Assembly (NCBI RefSeq): GCF_040939455.1
Contig: NC_134120.1
Span: 54,823,001-54,887,000 of the forward strand
Direction of reading: 5' to 3'
DNA: 64,000 nucleotides
Origin: Microcebus murinus
Lineage: Eukaryota; Chordata; Mammalia; Primates; Cheirogaleidae
The position numbers and the translations under genes are program-made. Shown here in pieces: positions 1 through 12,580 of this stretch. Every line of letters starts with the position of its first letter. Within the stretch, counting starts at the first letter, position 1. The notes under the pieces were generated by a model. The model was not told the DNA's origin. It made no database searches and worked only from the letters and a program-made list of their open reading frames with translations.

Positions 1-1270
1 TTCTAATTGGTATAGCTAGAGATTTATCAATTTTGTTGATCCTTTTAAAGAACTAGTTTTCAGTTTGACATTTTTTTTTTTAGTTTCGAGATACTCTTGT
101 TATCTTTCTATAATTGACTGTTTTAGTTTCTTTATTGTCTGAGAGTGAATTTTGTATGGTTTTAATTATTTTAAACTTGTTAAAATTTGTTTTATGACCC
201 AGGATGTGGCCTATCTTGGAGACTATCCTGTGTGCTTTTGAAAAGAATGAGTATTCTGCTGTTGTTGAGTAGATTTTTCTGTAAATGTCAATTAGATGTA
301 ATCAATTGATGGCATTTTTCAGTTCTTGTATGGCCTTGCTGCTTCTCCGTCTTTATGAGAGACTGCCTCCAACTGTAATTATGGATTTAATCTGTTTTGT
401 CTGTTCTGTCAGTTTTTGTTTCATGTATTTTGAAGCTCTGTTGTTGGTTGCATGCGTATTTAGAATTGGTATGTCTCCTTAATCAATTGACCCTTTTATT
501 AATATGTAGTATGAACTGTCCCTCTTTGCTCTGAGGTCTGTTTCATTTGTATTAACATAGCCACTCAGGCTTTATTTTGATTAGGGCTTGCATGACAACT
601 CTTTCCAGTCTTTTATTTTAACCTACCTATTATTTGTGGTTTTTATTTTAGTATTCTTTAATTCTTTTCTCTTTTTTTAAAATTTTTAAAGCAATCTTGA
701 CTCTTATTCATTAAAATATTCTCTTTTGTTCACTGCATAAGAAGGCAATAGAAAACCTACCTATTATTATATTTGAAGTGAATTTCTTATTTTTTTTCTT
801 CCTGGCAATCTCTGTCTTTTGGTATGTTTAAACCATTTGCACTTTATATAATTATTAATACATTTGGATTAGATCTGTCATTTTATTATTTGTTTTTTGT
901 TCTGTTTATTTCATTCCTCAATTTTTCTTTTCCTGCTTTCTATTGGGGTACTTGTACATTTTTAAATATTCCATTTTAATTATCTAGTGTGATTTTGATT
1001 ATTTCCTTTATAGTTTATATAGTCATTGCTCTAGTGATTACACATCTTGGACACAGAATAACTAAATGCTTAATATTTGTTAATTGAAGTAGTATTTGGG
1101 GATTCTAATTGTGATTTTTGTTATGTTAGTGCTGAATGTTTTCTAAATAAAGTCATTGAAAAGTGTCAGCTTTTCCTAACTTATGATCTATTTAACGTAA
1201 TATTTCCCTGTAGAGTTTTCCCCCAGAATATTCATGACTTGCTTTGCTTTATCTACAAAGGAAATAGTGT
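1..1270 (-). mobile_element. Old L1 LINE fragment, antisense ORF2
   Basis: The + strand reads as the complement of L1 ORF2: the phrases around 30-60 (ttgttgatccttttaaagaa), 196-215 (tgacccaggatgtggcctat) and 262-290 (tgttgttgagtagattt) match the familiar antisense L1 reverse-transcriptase region in order. Many substitutions and stops mark it as an ancient, dead L1M-like copy. The right border is uncertain; similarity becomes weak after about 1050. Confidence 0.7.
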
Positions 1271-1335
1271 TTGATCTTCGTAATCTCACTTAGGCTGATG
1301 TATGTAGATAGATATCATACAGTTCACTTTTGCTT

Positions 1336-1676
<341 letters not shown>

Positions 1677-2244
1677 TAACTTTTGTGTTTGATTCAGTTT
1701 GGTTTTTATGTGACTTGTAACTTTAACTCTGCAAGCTGTATACATGGCTAGTTTTGAGGACAAGTGCTTTGTTTAAATGATTCTGCTTATATGGTGCTAG
1801 TTGAAGCAGGTGAATGGTCCCAAGGTAAACTTTGCCTCTTGCGTATGATGTCAAAAAAGTTTCTTAATTTCTTTCAAGTCTGTTTCCTCTTCTATAAAAT
1901 GAAAGATTTGAATTATTTGAACTTTGCTAGTTTTTTGCTATATCCAGATTAATGTAGTTTTGCTAATCTATAAATTAGCTCAATTCATTTAAAGGATTTT
2001 TGGTTTTATTTCTGTCAAAACCAAACATTTAAAGCACTAGTAGAATACTTTGAAGAGCATGGCAGATTTTACTAATACACTGTTCAAGGTGTCTGAGTTT
2101 TAATAATTCACACAGATACTAGAATAACAGCTTACTTAGACCTGTGATATCCATTTATAGGAAATTTATAGCATGAAAGAGTTCAAAACAAGCTGTCATT
2201 ATGCTTATAATGCCCAAGTAATGCAGCCCTTGGCCAGCAGCTTC

Positions 2245-2440
2245 AGTCTAGCTCAATGCTGTGTACTAGAGCTTTCTGTTATGCTATAAATGTACGTCTG
2301 CACTGTATAGTACAGTAGCTACTTTAATTGTATTTGATTTAATTTGTTTAAATTTAAATAGCCACACGTGGTTAATAGTCGTTAGGTAACAGCATAGGTC
2401 TAGCCTCGTAATTTCCTCCTTTATATCTAAAGCTCCATCT
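2245..2440. mobile_element. hAT-Charlie type DNA transposon remnant
   Basis: The segment contains an eroded copy of the widespread mammalian non-autonomous hAT pattern: a tagagctttctgt-like start, an AT-rich centre with aatttaaatagccacacgtgg near 2349-2369, then a 'ggttaatag' piece. It resembles MER58-like elements. Too decayed to fix ends or target duplication. Confidence 0.45.
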
Positions 2441-3159
2441 TGGAATTTTTTTCTGAATCTCTCAAGCATGAGCTTATTGTAATCATAAACGCCTGGGAAA
2501 GTCCTTGACCGCTTAAGTCAGCTTGCAAACTAGGAGAAGGAAGGCTGAACAAATTGGAAAGAAAATAATGCATATAGTGACAATTACAGTACAATATGAG
2601 TATTATATCAATGAATAGGTTGATAAAGTGACTAAATGCCTGGGGATGTTCAGTGAAGGAAAATACTGCAGAGATTTTAAGTAGGAAGGGTTTAATATAG
2701 GGAGTTAGATGTTGTAAAATTAATATTCAAACCTAACAAGTTCTTGGTTGGGTCTTCAGAAATGACTTCTAGACCAACATAGAACTACCAGGGAATCTGT
2801 TAGGAGCTCCCACTCTGGGTTCGTTCTCAAAAGAGAAAACTGCTGCCACTGCTTCCACTTCTACTGCTTTTGGATACCCAGAAAGCTAGAGATAATTACT
2901 AGTCTAGAGAAGGTGGGAAGAAATACATAAAAGTAATTCTTTTCTTCTTTTCAGCAACGAGCTGAGTCAGTTTGAACAAGAGAACTAGAAACTCAAATTG
3001 TTAAGTGAAAACTTATTTTAGGTTAGGATAGCCTCTCTGAGAAAATGACTTATAATAGAGACAGAGAGAGAACAAATTGCACTAATTGTGGTACATTAAC
3101 TTTAAGTAGTTTTTATTGTATATGTATACAAATAACCCTTATATGTCCATTCTTTACAG

Positions 3160-3339
<180 letters not shown>

Positions 3340-3634
3340 TAAGATTCCCAATTAAGTATTTTTGTAATTTCTCACAAAATAAAAAGCAGTATGGATGCCA
3401 GATAAATTCAAACCATTTATCTAAGCCCTTTAGAAATAAATTGAATTCCTGGGGATATGATTGTTTTTCATTGCCTAAAGTAAACACAGTTGCTAAGTAA
3501 AAATTACTAAGATTGCACAATTCTATAAGATATAATCATGGGGGCGACCCAAAACCTCACAGTCATTTGACATTTCTTCCCCTACTCCCTGACCCTCAAT
3601 GACAAAACATACACAGTAGATGTTCCATTTTTCA

Positions 3635-3825
3635 GGTCTGTAACCTTGGATACATTTATATAACTTCTCTAACCTCAGTGTCTCTTTCTCTGCAGTAGAG
3701 GACATATGCCTTCTAGAATAGAATTGTTGTGACAGTAAAATGGCATAATTGTACTTAATCCAATACCTGGTATATAGTAAGTGCTCAGTAAAGGTTAACA
3801 GTTTTTGTTATTATTAGTCATCCCC
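3635..3825 (+). mobile_element. MIR SINE relic
   Basis: Shows the order typical of MIR: an 'accttgga..' piece, a 'taacttctctaacctcagtgt' piece, then tgttgtgacagtaaaatg and a 'cctggtatatagtaagtgct' tail. Heavily diverged, as expected for this ancient mammalian SINE. Confidence 0.6.
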
Positions 3826-4194
3826 AACAACCTGTGATTCTCTTTTTGTATCTTTCTTCATTCCTATGTAATTTAAACCTTTAGAACCTTCATTTGGATT
3901 TCAGCAATGGCCTCACTATCCCTAGTCTTTCCATATATAGTTAGTTTTATACATTATGTTTAAAATTTTCCCTTTTGTTTACTTTTTTGAAGTCTTTTTT
4001 TAAGCCTTTTTCTTGCTGAAGGTTATCTGAGATGTTTCTAGTTTTTAGCTAATACAGTTGTGAAACCATTGTCACAATCTAGTTTTAGAACATTTCTGTC
4101 ACTAAAAAGATTCTTGTCCATTTGTAGTCAGTCCTCACTCCCACCCCAACTCCCTAAATCTGCTTTCAAAACCAAGAAGTGCACATTTTCAAAC

Positions 4195-4475
4195 TGTTCT
4201 TTTCAAAATTGGGAATTTTAGGATCAGCTTGTAGTTACTACAAAAATATCCTCCTGGGCTTTTGATAGGAATTTTATTGAGTCTGTACCTTGAATCTGTA
4301 GATCATTTTGAGTAGTATTGCCATCTTGATATTGTATTCCAATCCATGAACATGGAATATCTCTCCATTTATTTATTCTTCAGTTTCCCTCAGCAATTCT
4401 TTGTAGCTTCCAGCATACAAGTCTTGCACTTCTATTGTTAAATTTTTCAAAAGTATTTTATTTTTTTCAGTGCTA
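4195..4475 (-). mobile_element. Old L1 LINE fragment, antisense ORF2
   Basis: Reads as the complement of L1 ORF2: the tttgataggaattttattga piece at 4260, 'ccaatccatgaacatggaat' near 4340 and a 'tttgtagcttccagcatacaagtcttgcactt' equivalent follow the usual L1 order. Many changes, so old and inactive. Confidence 0.7.
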
Positions 4476-4782
4476 TTCAGTAGTTTTTAATGTATTTACA
4501 GAATTGTACAATCATAACTGCAATTGATTTCAGAACATTTTCATCCCAGTATACACTTTTAGAGAAAGAGAAAGTTACAAATAATATCTTATGATATATC
4601 ATTATGAGCATACTGACCTTGCAGATTCCCTCACATGATCTCAGGGAACATAATTTGAGAACTTCTGTACCAGTGTAATAAGCACATTAATGAAACTGTT
4701 GAGTGTACAGGAAGAAAAAAGAGAAGCAATCAGTGCTTCTTAGCGGTTCAGGGATGGCCTCAAAGTGAAATAGATACTTTGG

Positions 4783-5508
4783 GTTTTTTTGTTTTGTTTT
4801 GTTTTTTTGAGACAGTCTCACTCCGTTGCCTGGGCTAGAGTGCCTACCATGTTTCCCCGAAAATAAGACAGGGTCTTATATTTATTTTTCCTCAAGAAGA
4901 CACCCTAGGGCTTATTTCTAGTAGATGTTATTTTTTTTAAGTACAGTACAACAATCTACATTTATTCAAATAGAGTTAAGTCGTCGTCGTCTGGAACATC
5001 ATCATAACTCTCAAATCCCGAATTCCATCCTGAATTTCTTGCAACTCTGTTTCCTTTAGAACCATTGGGCCCAATTTCTTATGTCAAGCAATAGAGCTCT
5101 CATGGAGCAGATGAGAAGGGCTGCTCATCTTCTTTACCACTCCCTGACAAAATGCATGGGTTGTGCAGATATGCTGCACATCACTAGGTCTTATTTTCAA
5201 GGTAGGGCTTATATTGCACAAATGCTTAGAAATCCAGTTAGGGCTTATTTAATGGGTAGGTCTTATTTTGGGGGAAACACGGTAGCTCACCACAGCAACC
5301 TCATCCTGGGCTCAAGCAATCCTTCTGCCTTAGCCTCCCGAGTAGCTGGGACTAGAGGCATGCACCACCATGCCCAGCTAATTTTTTTCTATATATTTTT
5401 AGTTGTCCAGCTAATTTCTTTGTATTTTTAGTAGACAAGAGGTTGCACTCTTGTTCAGTCTGGTCTTGAACTCCTGAGCTCAAACGGCATTGGCCTCCCA
5501 GTGTGTGA
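4783..5508 (-). mobile_element. Alu SINE split by a later DNA transposon
   Basis: The poly-T end and left part of a reverse-strand Alu (4783-4846) stop abruptly at 'gctagagtgccta' and resume at 5283 with 'tagctcaccacagcaacctc', continuing through the lemur-type linker to about 5508. The two halves rejoin at a shared TA. About ten bases normally found just before this point in Alu are missing from the left half. The right part is more decayed and lacks a clean GC-rich end. Confidence 0.82.
4847..5282. mobile_element. TA-flanked DNA transposon (Tc1/mariner-like), 436 bp
   Basis: Terminal inverted repeats: the left end ccatgtttccccgaaaataa matches the reverse complement of the right end with two differences over about 23 bp. 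TA lies on both sides (4845-4846 and 5283-5284), and removing the element restores the Alu sequence 'cctagctcac'. A TA target duplication points to the Tc1/mariner superfamily, including pogo/Tigger relatives. On the - strand, 5078-4962 is open for 39 codons and ends in an acidic tail (ESYDDVPDDDDLTLFE then stop), which looks like the C-terminus of a transposase. The name of the family is unknown to me; very similar ends are common in several mammal lineages. Confidence 0.8.
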
Positions 5509-5629
5509 AATAGATACTTAATCTGGATTCTGAAAGAATAAGTATTTACAACCATTAGGAAAGTGAAAGTAAAGGGTAGTCTAAGCAAAAGCAACAAATA
5601 AACAAACATGAATCTGTTGCAGTAGTGCA

Positions 5630-6450
5630 TACTGAGTTGGGATGTAGCCTATGGAGGATAGGAGATTAGCTATAGCATTAAACAGGGGCCAGTTCATTAT
5701 GGCCTTGTGTGCCTTGCCAAGGGTTTTGGAATTTATTCTGTGGTCAGTGAGATAGAAGGGAGGGGCCATAGAAGAGACCACTTAGAGTGCTATTTTTAAA
5801 AATCCCAACAAGAGGAAATATGGGCAGTGGCTTTGGGGATGGAGAGAAGTAAGATTTAAAAATGTTGAATAAATTAACCTTGTATATGGATAAAAAGTAA
5901 TCTGAGTCTACTGTGAGGTTTCTGTTTTCAATGTCTAGGTTAATGATTGGACTATTCCCTGAGAGAGAATTCAGGAGAAAGAACAAGTTGTCTGAAGAAT
6001 TAGTTTGGTTTGTACTTGCTGAATTGAGTTTTGGCCATTGGGATATCCAAGGAGAAGTGTTAAGTAGACAGTTAGGTATGAGTTTAAGAATTCAAAACAG
6101 AAGTGTGATTGGAAATAAATACATAAGGGTTTTGTAGAAAAGTAAGCTATGGACATGGAGATGTTACCAAAGAGAGTGGGGCAAGAATGGTGGAGACTAT
6201 ATTCTGAGGAATTCAGATATTTTAAGAGAAGCCAAGTGACAGGGAAAGAGAAGTACCTAGAGAGAACCAAGGGAGGTTCCACAGAGAAGAGGGCCTCAGG
6301 GAGGAGAGAATCTGTGGTGCCAAATGTCACAGAGAGATTAATAGGACAGATGAGGCCATTGAGACACCTTAGATGACCTTGGTAACAGTAGTTTCAGTGG
6401 AGTTGTGGGAACAATACAATGTTAGATTTGAGGAAAGCGTTAGAACTTCT
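5630..6450 (+). repeat. Ancient unnamed interspersed repeat, copy 1
   Basis: GC-richer than its surroundings and similar in wording and order to the segments at 38700-39240 and 58185-58690: a 'gatggagagaag' piece near 5840, then 'ggatatccaaggagaag' and 'agacagttaggtatgag' near 6040-6082. I recall this as a widespread old mammalian repeat but cannot name it reliably. The short open frames here on both strands look accidental. Confidence 0.4.
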
Positions 6451-7288
6451 ATTTCTAAATGTTTATAGTGAAAATTCATCTGGGTTGCTTTGGGTTTGAA
6501 TTTATAAGGCAAAACTCGTTGAAGCTTTTATTTTTCCTAGGTACTTTGTATGTATCTTTTGAAAGCCGTCACTCAATAAATCATAAAAGTATGATTTCTT
6601 AAAAGTGTAGGAAAAAGCAAACACTTTCTACTAGAATATTTCTATTAAAAACATTCCTTAGGTAAGTTAAGAATACTTGTTAATCATTAGATTTATAAAA
6701 TAGGAAGAATAAATACAGACTATTCCTTATTTTATTAACTTTTGGCTTACATAAAGGGCTAGATTTAACTATTCTCAATCTCTATTTAGCCAGACTATAT
6801 TTTTTCAAGATCATATTTGGATAGTAATCAAGAGCTTTTCTAAGGCAATGTGCATGGTACTTAATGTCATGCTTTGGGATTTCAGAGCAACTTGACATCT
6901 AAAACTGTTCTTAGAAGTATTTCCCTCAGTTTTTAAATGATTATTTCACTGCTTATTTGTACCTTAAGAAAGGAAGGTCCATAATTTCCATTCCAAAGTT
7001 CCTACTTATAGACCATGTTGCTGCTGTTTAAGACAAAGTGAAGAAATTAGGAGGAGAGGGGTGAGAGAAGGTATGACCATATTATTCATTTGCATATTTG
7101 CAATTCATATTCTTTTAATTGTCTTTTCTTAATGATTGGCTTTTGAAGCCAGCTTCTGGGCTCTGCTGAGCTTTTTCCCATAAAATATTTAGAAATGAAT
7201 ATACAGTTACTATATAAATTAGAGACGTTATTTACAGTTTAGTATGACAGAATATTACTGTTATGAGATCCTAAATTAATAAAATAAC

Positions 7289-7419
7289 CTGTGCCACATG
7301 TGGGTATAGTACCTATAGTCCCAGCTAGTTGGGAGGCTGAGGCAAGAGGATCACTTGAGCTCAAGAGTTCCAGACTAGCCTGGGCAACATAGCAAGATCC
7401 TGTCTCTTAAAAAAAATTT
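7289..7419 (+). mobile_element. Alu monomer / partial Alu
   Basis: A single forward monomer: 'cctatagtcccagctagttgg' through 'gaggctgaggcaagaggatc' and 'cctgggcaacatagcaaga', ending in an A-run. Divergent, so an old monomeric or truncated copy. Confidence 0.75.
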
Positions 7420-7590
7420 TTTTGTTTAAATTAACCTAAACCAAAATTTAACTTCTTAAATAGAGGATAATTCAAATAATAATTACATTCTATAGCAATT
7501 TACTTTTTTAATAGTTATTTTCATTATCTCATTAAATATCACACTAGTTAGTTTGATCAGGCACATGTCCTCACAATTCTTCAACTGTTT

Positions 7591-7630
7591 TACCCCTTCA
7601 CTGCTAATCTTACCCCTTCACTGCTAATCT
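7591..7630. repeat. Perfect 20-bp tandem duplication
   Basis: Positions 7591-7610 are repeated without change at 7611-7630 (unit taccccttcactgctaatct). The lack of any difference suggests a recent event or an assembly artefact. Confidence 0.95.
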
Positions 7631-7825
7631 GTGGTCTTTTCTCCCCTTTGGTTTTAGTTTAGTCTAGAAATTTCTCCACTACTGCTTTTAGCTGTAAATC
7701 AGTATATATAATTGGCAAAACAGAATCTTTTGTAAAACCTAATATGATAACCTGGAATTTGGGTTAAATTCATAAAGTGTGAGAGTGGGTGTTAGTAATT
7801 TTAACCTTCTGAATAGTTTTGTTGT

Positions 7826-8157
<332 letters not shown>

Positions 8158-9924
8158 CTGAATAGTTTTGTTGTATCCTTTTCATCATCAATGTAATTCA
8201 GCCATTTATTATTTCCTATCGAAATGATTACTGATAAATTTTTTCTTTTATTGTCCAAGAAATTTAATACATGTTCATTGTAGAAAAAATTAGAAAATAC
8301 ATCTAAGAGTAGTGAAAATTGAAATTACCTTGTCAAAATTATGAAGGATCTGAGATTTTACCCTACTTGCAAACTAATCAGTTTCACAGATGCTGGCAGA
8401 AGACACAAGACTCCTGGGTCAGAGATAAAGCAATGCCTATTACACATAGCAATTACAGTAGCCAGAGTATGAGCCTTCATGTCTGTTTCGAGCCTCATTT
8501 CTCACAAGGGGGGATGTAAAGAGGGCCAGGTGACAGCTGCATATGCAGTGGGTTGCATTATAGGAGAGTAATCCCAAATCTTTTATGATGGACAGTAAGT
8601 CTACCTGACCTTTGCCATTTTAGACATTTTATCCTGGACAGTGAACAGACCTGCCCTTTCCTCCTAAGGGAAACACTCTATCCTCCAAGGCTGTTTTTTA
8701 TACAAGTATCCTGGAAAAGACAGTTCAGAACAGAGGAAATTAGTGCTCTGCTTGCAAAATGTACAGACATGTAAGAGGGATGTGGAGAATTATCTCCCAA
8801 CACCCCTGTAATGCCATCACCCACAGATAGTTATTAACATTGTGGTTTACAGGTATAATCATTTTATTGTGCCCTTCACAAATTGAAAGTTAGTAGAAGT
8901 TCTGCATTGAGGAACTCACTGAAGGCTCAGATGATCTTTAGCATATTTTAGCAATAAAGTATTTTTAAATTAAGATATGTATATTCTAGATGTAACGCTA
9001 TTTCACACTTAATAGACTACCATATAGTAGAAACGTAACTTTAATATGTACTGGGATGCCAGAAATTTTGTTTGATTCACTTTATTACTATATTGCTTTA
9101 TCATGGTGGTCTGGAATCAAAACCCACCGTATCTCCAAGTGTATCTTTGAAGAGTTTTCTATTTATATTTATGTACTTATATATATATTCTTTTTTATTT
9201 TCTAGGTAAATATTCGTGTGTTATTTCTTTTTTCTATCTTACTGAGATGGTGAAGTATTAATACATTATTTAATAGCAGCAGTGATAGAAGGTCACTCTT
9301 GTCATTGATGTTTTCATTATCATGTATGGCTGCTGTTGCAGGTTCTTGAAAAAATAACGTTAAATGAAAAAGACCTAAAAATATTTTAAAATAATAAACC
9401 CAACAGAGTTATAGACTTTTTAATGTCATAGATAGGGAAGAATGATGTGCTACTGATGCTGTCCTGAGAGTATTTCTACCATTTGGTAATTCAGAAATCT
9501 CAAGACAATCAAAATGAAATATTTCTTTTGAAAGTTATTTTTCCCAGATCCGAAAATAATTTTTAAAGTGTTAAGAATCTCACTAAAATTATTTGTTCAG
9601 ATAATATTTACAAGTAACCATTTTATTTTACAGAGTTTGGGAGCAGTTATGAATAGTCGCACTAATCATCATATTGCACAAGAGAACATAGTGGATACAT
9701 TCTTGTGAATATTTTTCATTTAACATAGTGTCAAGTTGGTTTCTTTTAACTGATTTTATGGCACAGAATCTTTACTTACACAGTTGGCAAGGGAGAAGTG
9801 ACATCTTCATGTTTTTCTTAGAGCTTTTATTTGTAACAGTGATTCATTTTCTAAGACAAGTTACTGGAGTTTTGTTGGTTAACTTCTGTATTAATCATGG
9901 CTTTTTATTTTCTGTATTTTATTT

Positions 9925-10080
9925 TTTTGAGTTCCAGGCTAGAGTACAGTGGTGTCACCATAGCTCTCTGCAAGCTCAAACTCCCAGGCTCAAGTGATCC
10001 TCCTGCCTCGGCCTCAGCTTCCCAAGTAGCTGGAACTACAAGCGTGCACTACCATGCTTGGCTAATTTTTTATTTTCTGA
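9925..10080 (-). mobile_element. Partial Alu (left monomer), antisense
   Basis: Reverse-strand Alu-like monomer: 'ccaggctagagtacagtgg' to 'ggaactacaagcgtgcac', ending near 'ggctaattttttatttt'. Old and without the lemur linker. It abuts the solo LTR that begins at 10086. Confidence 0.75.
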
Positions 10081-10085
10081 ATTTC

Positions 10086-10577
10086 TGATGCTTTGACATC
10101 TGGGCCTTTCTGACCCTTGAGAGACTATCGCTCCTAGAGATAGTAAACAACTCATTTGTGAGAACACCTTTTATATGCAGACCAATCATTCCAGAGTCCA
10201 CATCTAAGCCACCAACTTTGTCTACCACTCATGCTCTGGGCCACTATCCTCCTCCTCTAATCACTCCAGAACTAGATCCCAGACAATTAGAGAAATAGCC
10301 CCTATACCCTAGAGCCTGCTCAAATTATTCAAGCTAGTAAGTCCTAAGACTATATCCTGCCTTACCCTTTCTTTCCTGTGGAAACCATGATAAAAGCTCT
10401 TGCTCACATTTCGTCCTCCCTCTACCTTCTAACCAACCCTAGTGCTTCCCCACGTGTTTTGGTGTGGCATGGCATGCCCCTCCCTCACCTTTGGCAACTG
10501 TAATAAACTGTGTTTTCAATGGCAGTAATGTCCTGATTTGTTGGCCTCACCATACTTGAATAACAATAAGACCTACA
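10086..10577 (+). mobile_element. Solo LTR of an endogenous retrovirus (class I type)
   Basis: A roughly 490-bp, C-rich segment with the outline of an LTR in + orientation: it starts with tg and ends with ca, has a TATA-like ataaaag at 10390-10396 and a polyadenylation signal aataaa at 10502-10507, followed by a T/G-rich end. No gag, pol or env and no second LTR are nearby, so it is a solitary relic left by recombination. I cannot name the family and could not find a clear target duplication. Confidence 0.6.
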
Positions 10578-11088
10578 TTTTAAAACAACCTTGTAAGCAA
10601 ACAATTCTCTGTCTTGTGCTCCTTTAATATCAGTTTTATTTTAGACTTATAAAATAGATAGGGTAGCTTTTAATCTTCTACATATTTCTATAGAATTGTT
10701 CATATGAAATGGGAAATATCTGTTTTTTGAATTTTTTGTTAAAAGTCTATTGTAAAATCTGGGGTAGGTGCCTTTTTAAATATAAAATCTTCTATGGATT
10801 TGTTTTCTATGGTCATTGGTCTATTCAGGTTTTCTCTTCCTTTCATGAGCCAATTTTTAGAAATGTGTGTTTTCCAAGAAAATTATTCATTTTTCTAGCC
10901 TTTATGTTTTTTTAATGGCATAAAAATGTAGTATTCTTTTGTAACTTCTTAATAACATCCCTTCTGGAGTTGTATTCAGGCTCAGTCCCAGTCTTTACTC
11001 TCTTCTCTCTCGTTTTCGTAATTAGATTCACCAAAAGTTTAATTCACTTCTTTTAGAATCACTTTTCAGTTTTATTGGTAGTCTACTT

Positions 11089-11370
11089 TTTTTGGAGACA
11101 GTCTCATTCTGTCACCCCAGCTAGAGTACAGTGGTATCCGTAGTTCACCGCAACCTCTAACTCCTGGGCTCAAGCGATCCTCCTTCATCAGCCTCCCGAG
11201 TTGCTGGGGCTGCAGGCATGTGCCACTACATCTGGCTAATTTTTCTGTTTTTTGTAGTGATGGGGACTCACTCTTGCTCAGGCTGGTCTCAAGCACCTGA
11301 GCTCAAGTGATCCTCCCGCCTTGGCCTCCCAGAGTGCTAGGATTACAGGCATAAGCCACCATGCCTGGCC
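11089..11370 (-). mobile_element. Alu SINE, antisense
   Basis: Dimeric reverse-strand Alu without the long lemur linker. A 10-bp direct repeat (tagtctactt at 11079-11088 and 11374-11383) flanks it as a target duplication. It lies near an intron region with no other content. Confidence 0.9.
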
Positions 11371-11892
11371 CGATAGTCTACTTCTTAAAAAAATTCAGCA
11401 TTTTAATTTTGTCTTTCTCTTCTTCCTCCTCTCTTTTCTTTATTTTTCAATTCATCTTTGGTTGAAAACAAGTATCTTTTATAGTCTAAATCTAATTGCT
11501 TCTGAGACTCTCTACCATTGTGCTAAATACCATTTATTATCACAGCTTGAGGAATGGTCTTTTAAGCTCTCTTGCTCAAGTATAATGTGGGTTGGTTCTC
11601 AGTATCAAGCATATGTTTTTTACAAAGGAGTTGTCACACCCCAATTTTAAATGTGCTATATCAATTTGGATGTTGGACTACAAGAGTGAACTTTATAATA
11701 GTTATAGGCTACTTCACCTGACTGGGTGGGTACATAATATTTTCATCTGATATATTGTCCATTTTCTAAGCTGAAGACAAAATATATCCTTATTTCTCTG
11801 GTTTAAGAAATGGAGTTGTAATCTTTTACTGAACTAGTTAGATTATCCTTTGGTTCCTGAGATCATGTATATTTATTTCTTTATTGATAAAG

Positions 11893-12072
11893 AGCAGTGG
11901 TTTTCAAAGTTTAGCATGCATTGAAATCAACTGGAAGGACTGTTAGATCACTAGGCCCTACCCTCAGAGGTTTTGATTCGGTAGGTTTGAGATAGAGCCT
12001 GAGAATTTGCATTTCTAATAAGTTCCTGGGTTATGCCGATACTATTAGTCCAGAGATAATTTGAAAACTGAT
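11893..12072 (+). mobile_element. MER5-like hAT non-autonomous DNA transposon
   Basis: Matches the familiar MER5A pattern in order: 'agtggttttcaaagtttagc', 'gaaatcaactggaaggac', a 'ccctaccctcagaggttttgattcggtagg' equivalent, then 'cctgagaatttgcatttcta' and 'aagttcctgggttatgccga'. The complementary end 'ataatttgaaaactg' closes it. An old element of the MER1/Charlie group. Confidence 0.85.
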
Positions 12073-12406
12073 ATAGATGATTATATTTTTTAAATAAAAC
12101 AATTTAATTCAGTTCAGAGTTGCCTTTTCAGATTTATATATTTATTAGTGATACATCAAGATTATACTTAGACATGTGTTTCTGTTATATTGGAGATATT
12201 TTACTTTGTTATTTGAAAATTCTGTAAGTGAAAGTGGCGGAATATGAAACAAGTTAGAAAAAAGGTAATTGTTGAAGCTGGGTCTTGAGTACATTGAATG
12301 CAGTGATGACTTGAAATATCCTCGCTCTACTTTTGTATATGTTTGAAATTTTCCTGAATAAAGAGGGGTGATATATAACTTTATTCATATTTGATTTTTT
12401 TAATAG

Positions 12407-12580
<174 letters not shown>

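Noticed and set aside
5081..5431. 116-codon + strand open frame
   Set aside because: It spans the right half of the TA-flanked transposon and the resumed Alu, so it is a chance frame across two mobile elements.
5971..6330. 119-codon - strand open frame overlapping + strand frames
   Set aside because: Lies in an old repeat with open frames on both strands and no recognisable protein; the GC-rich composition explains the length.
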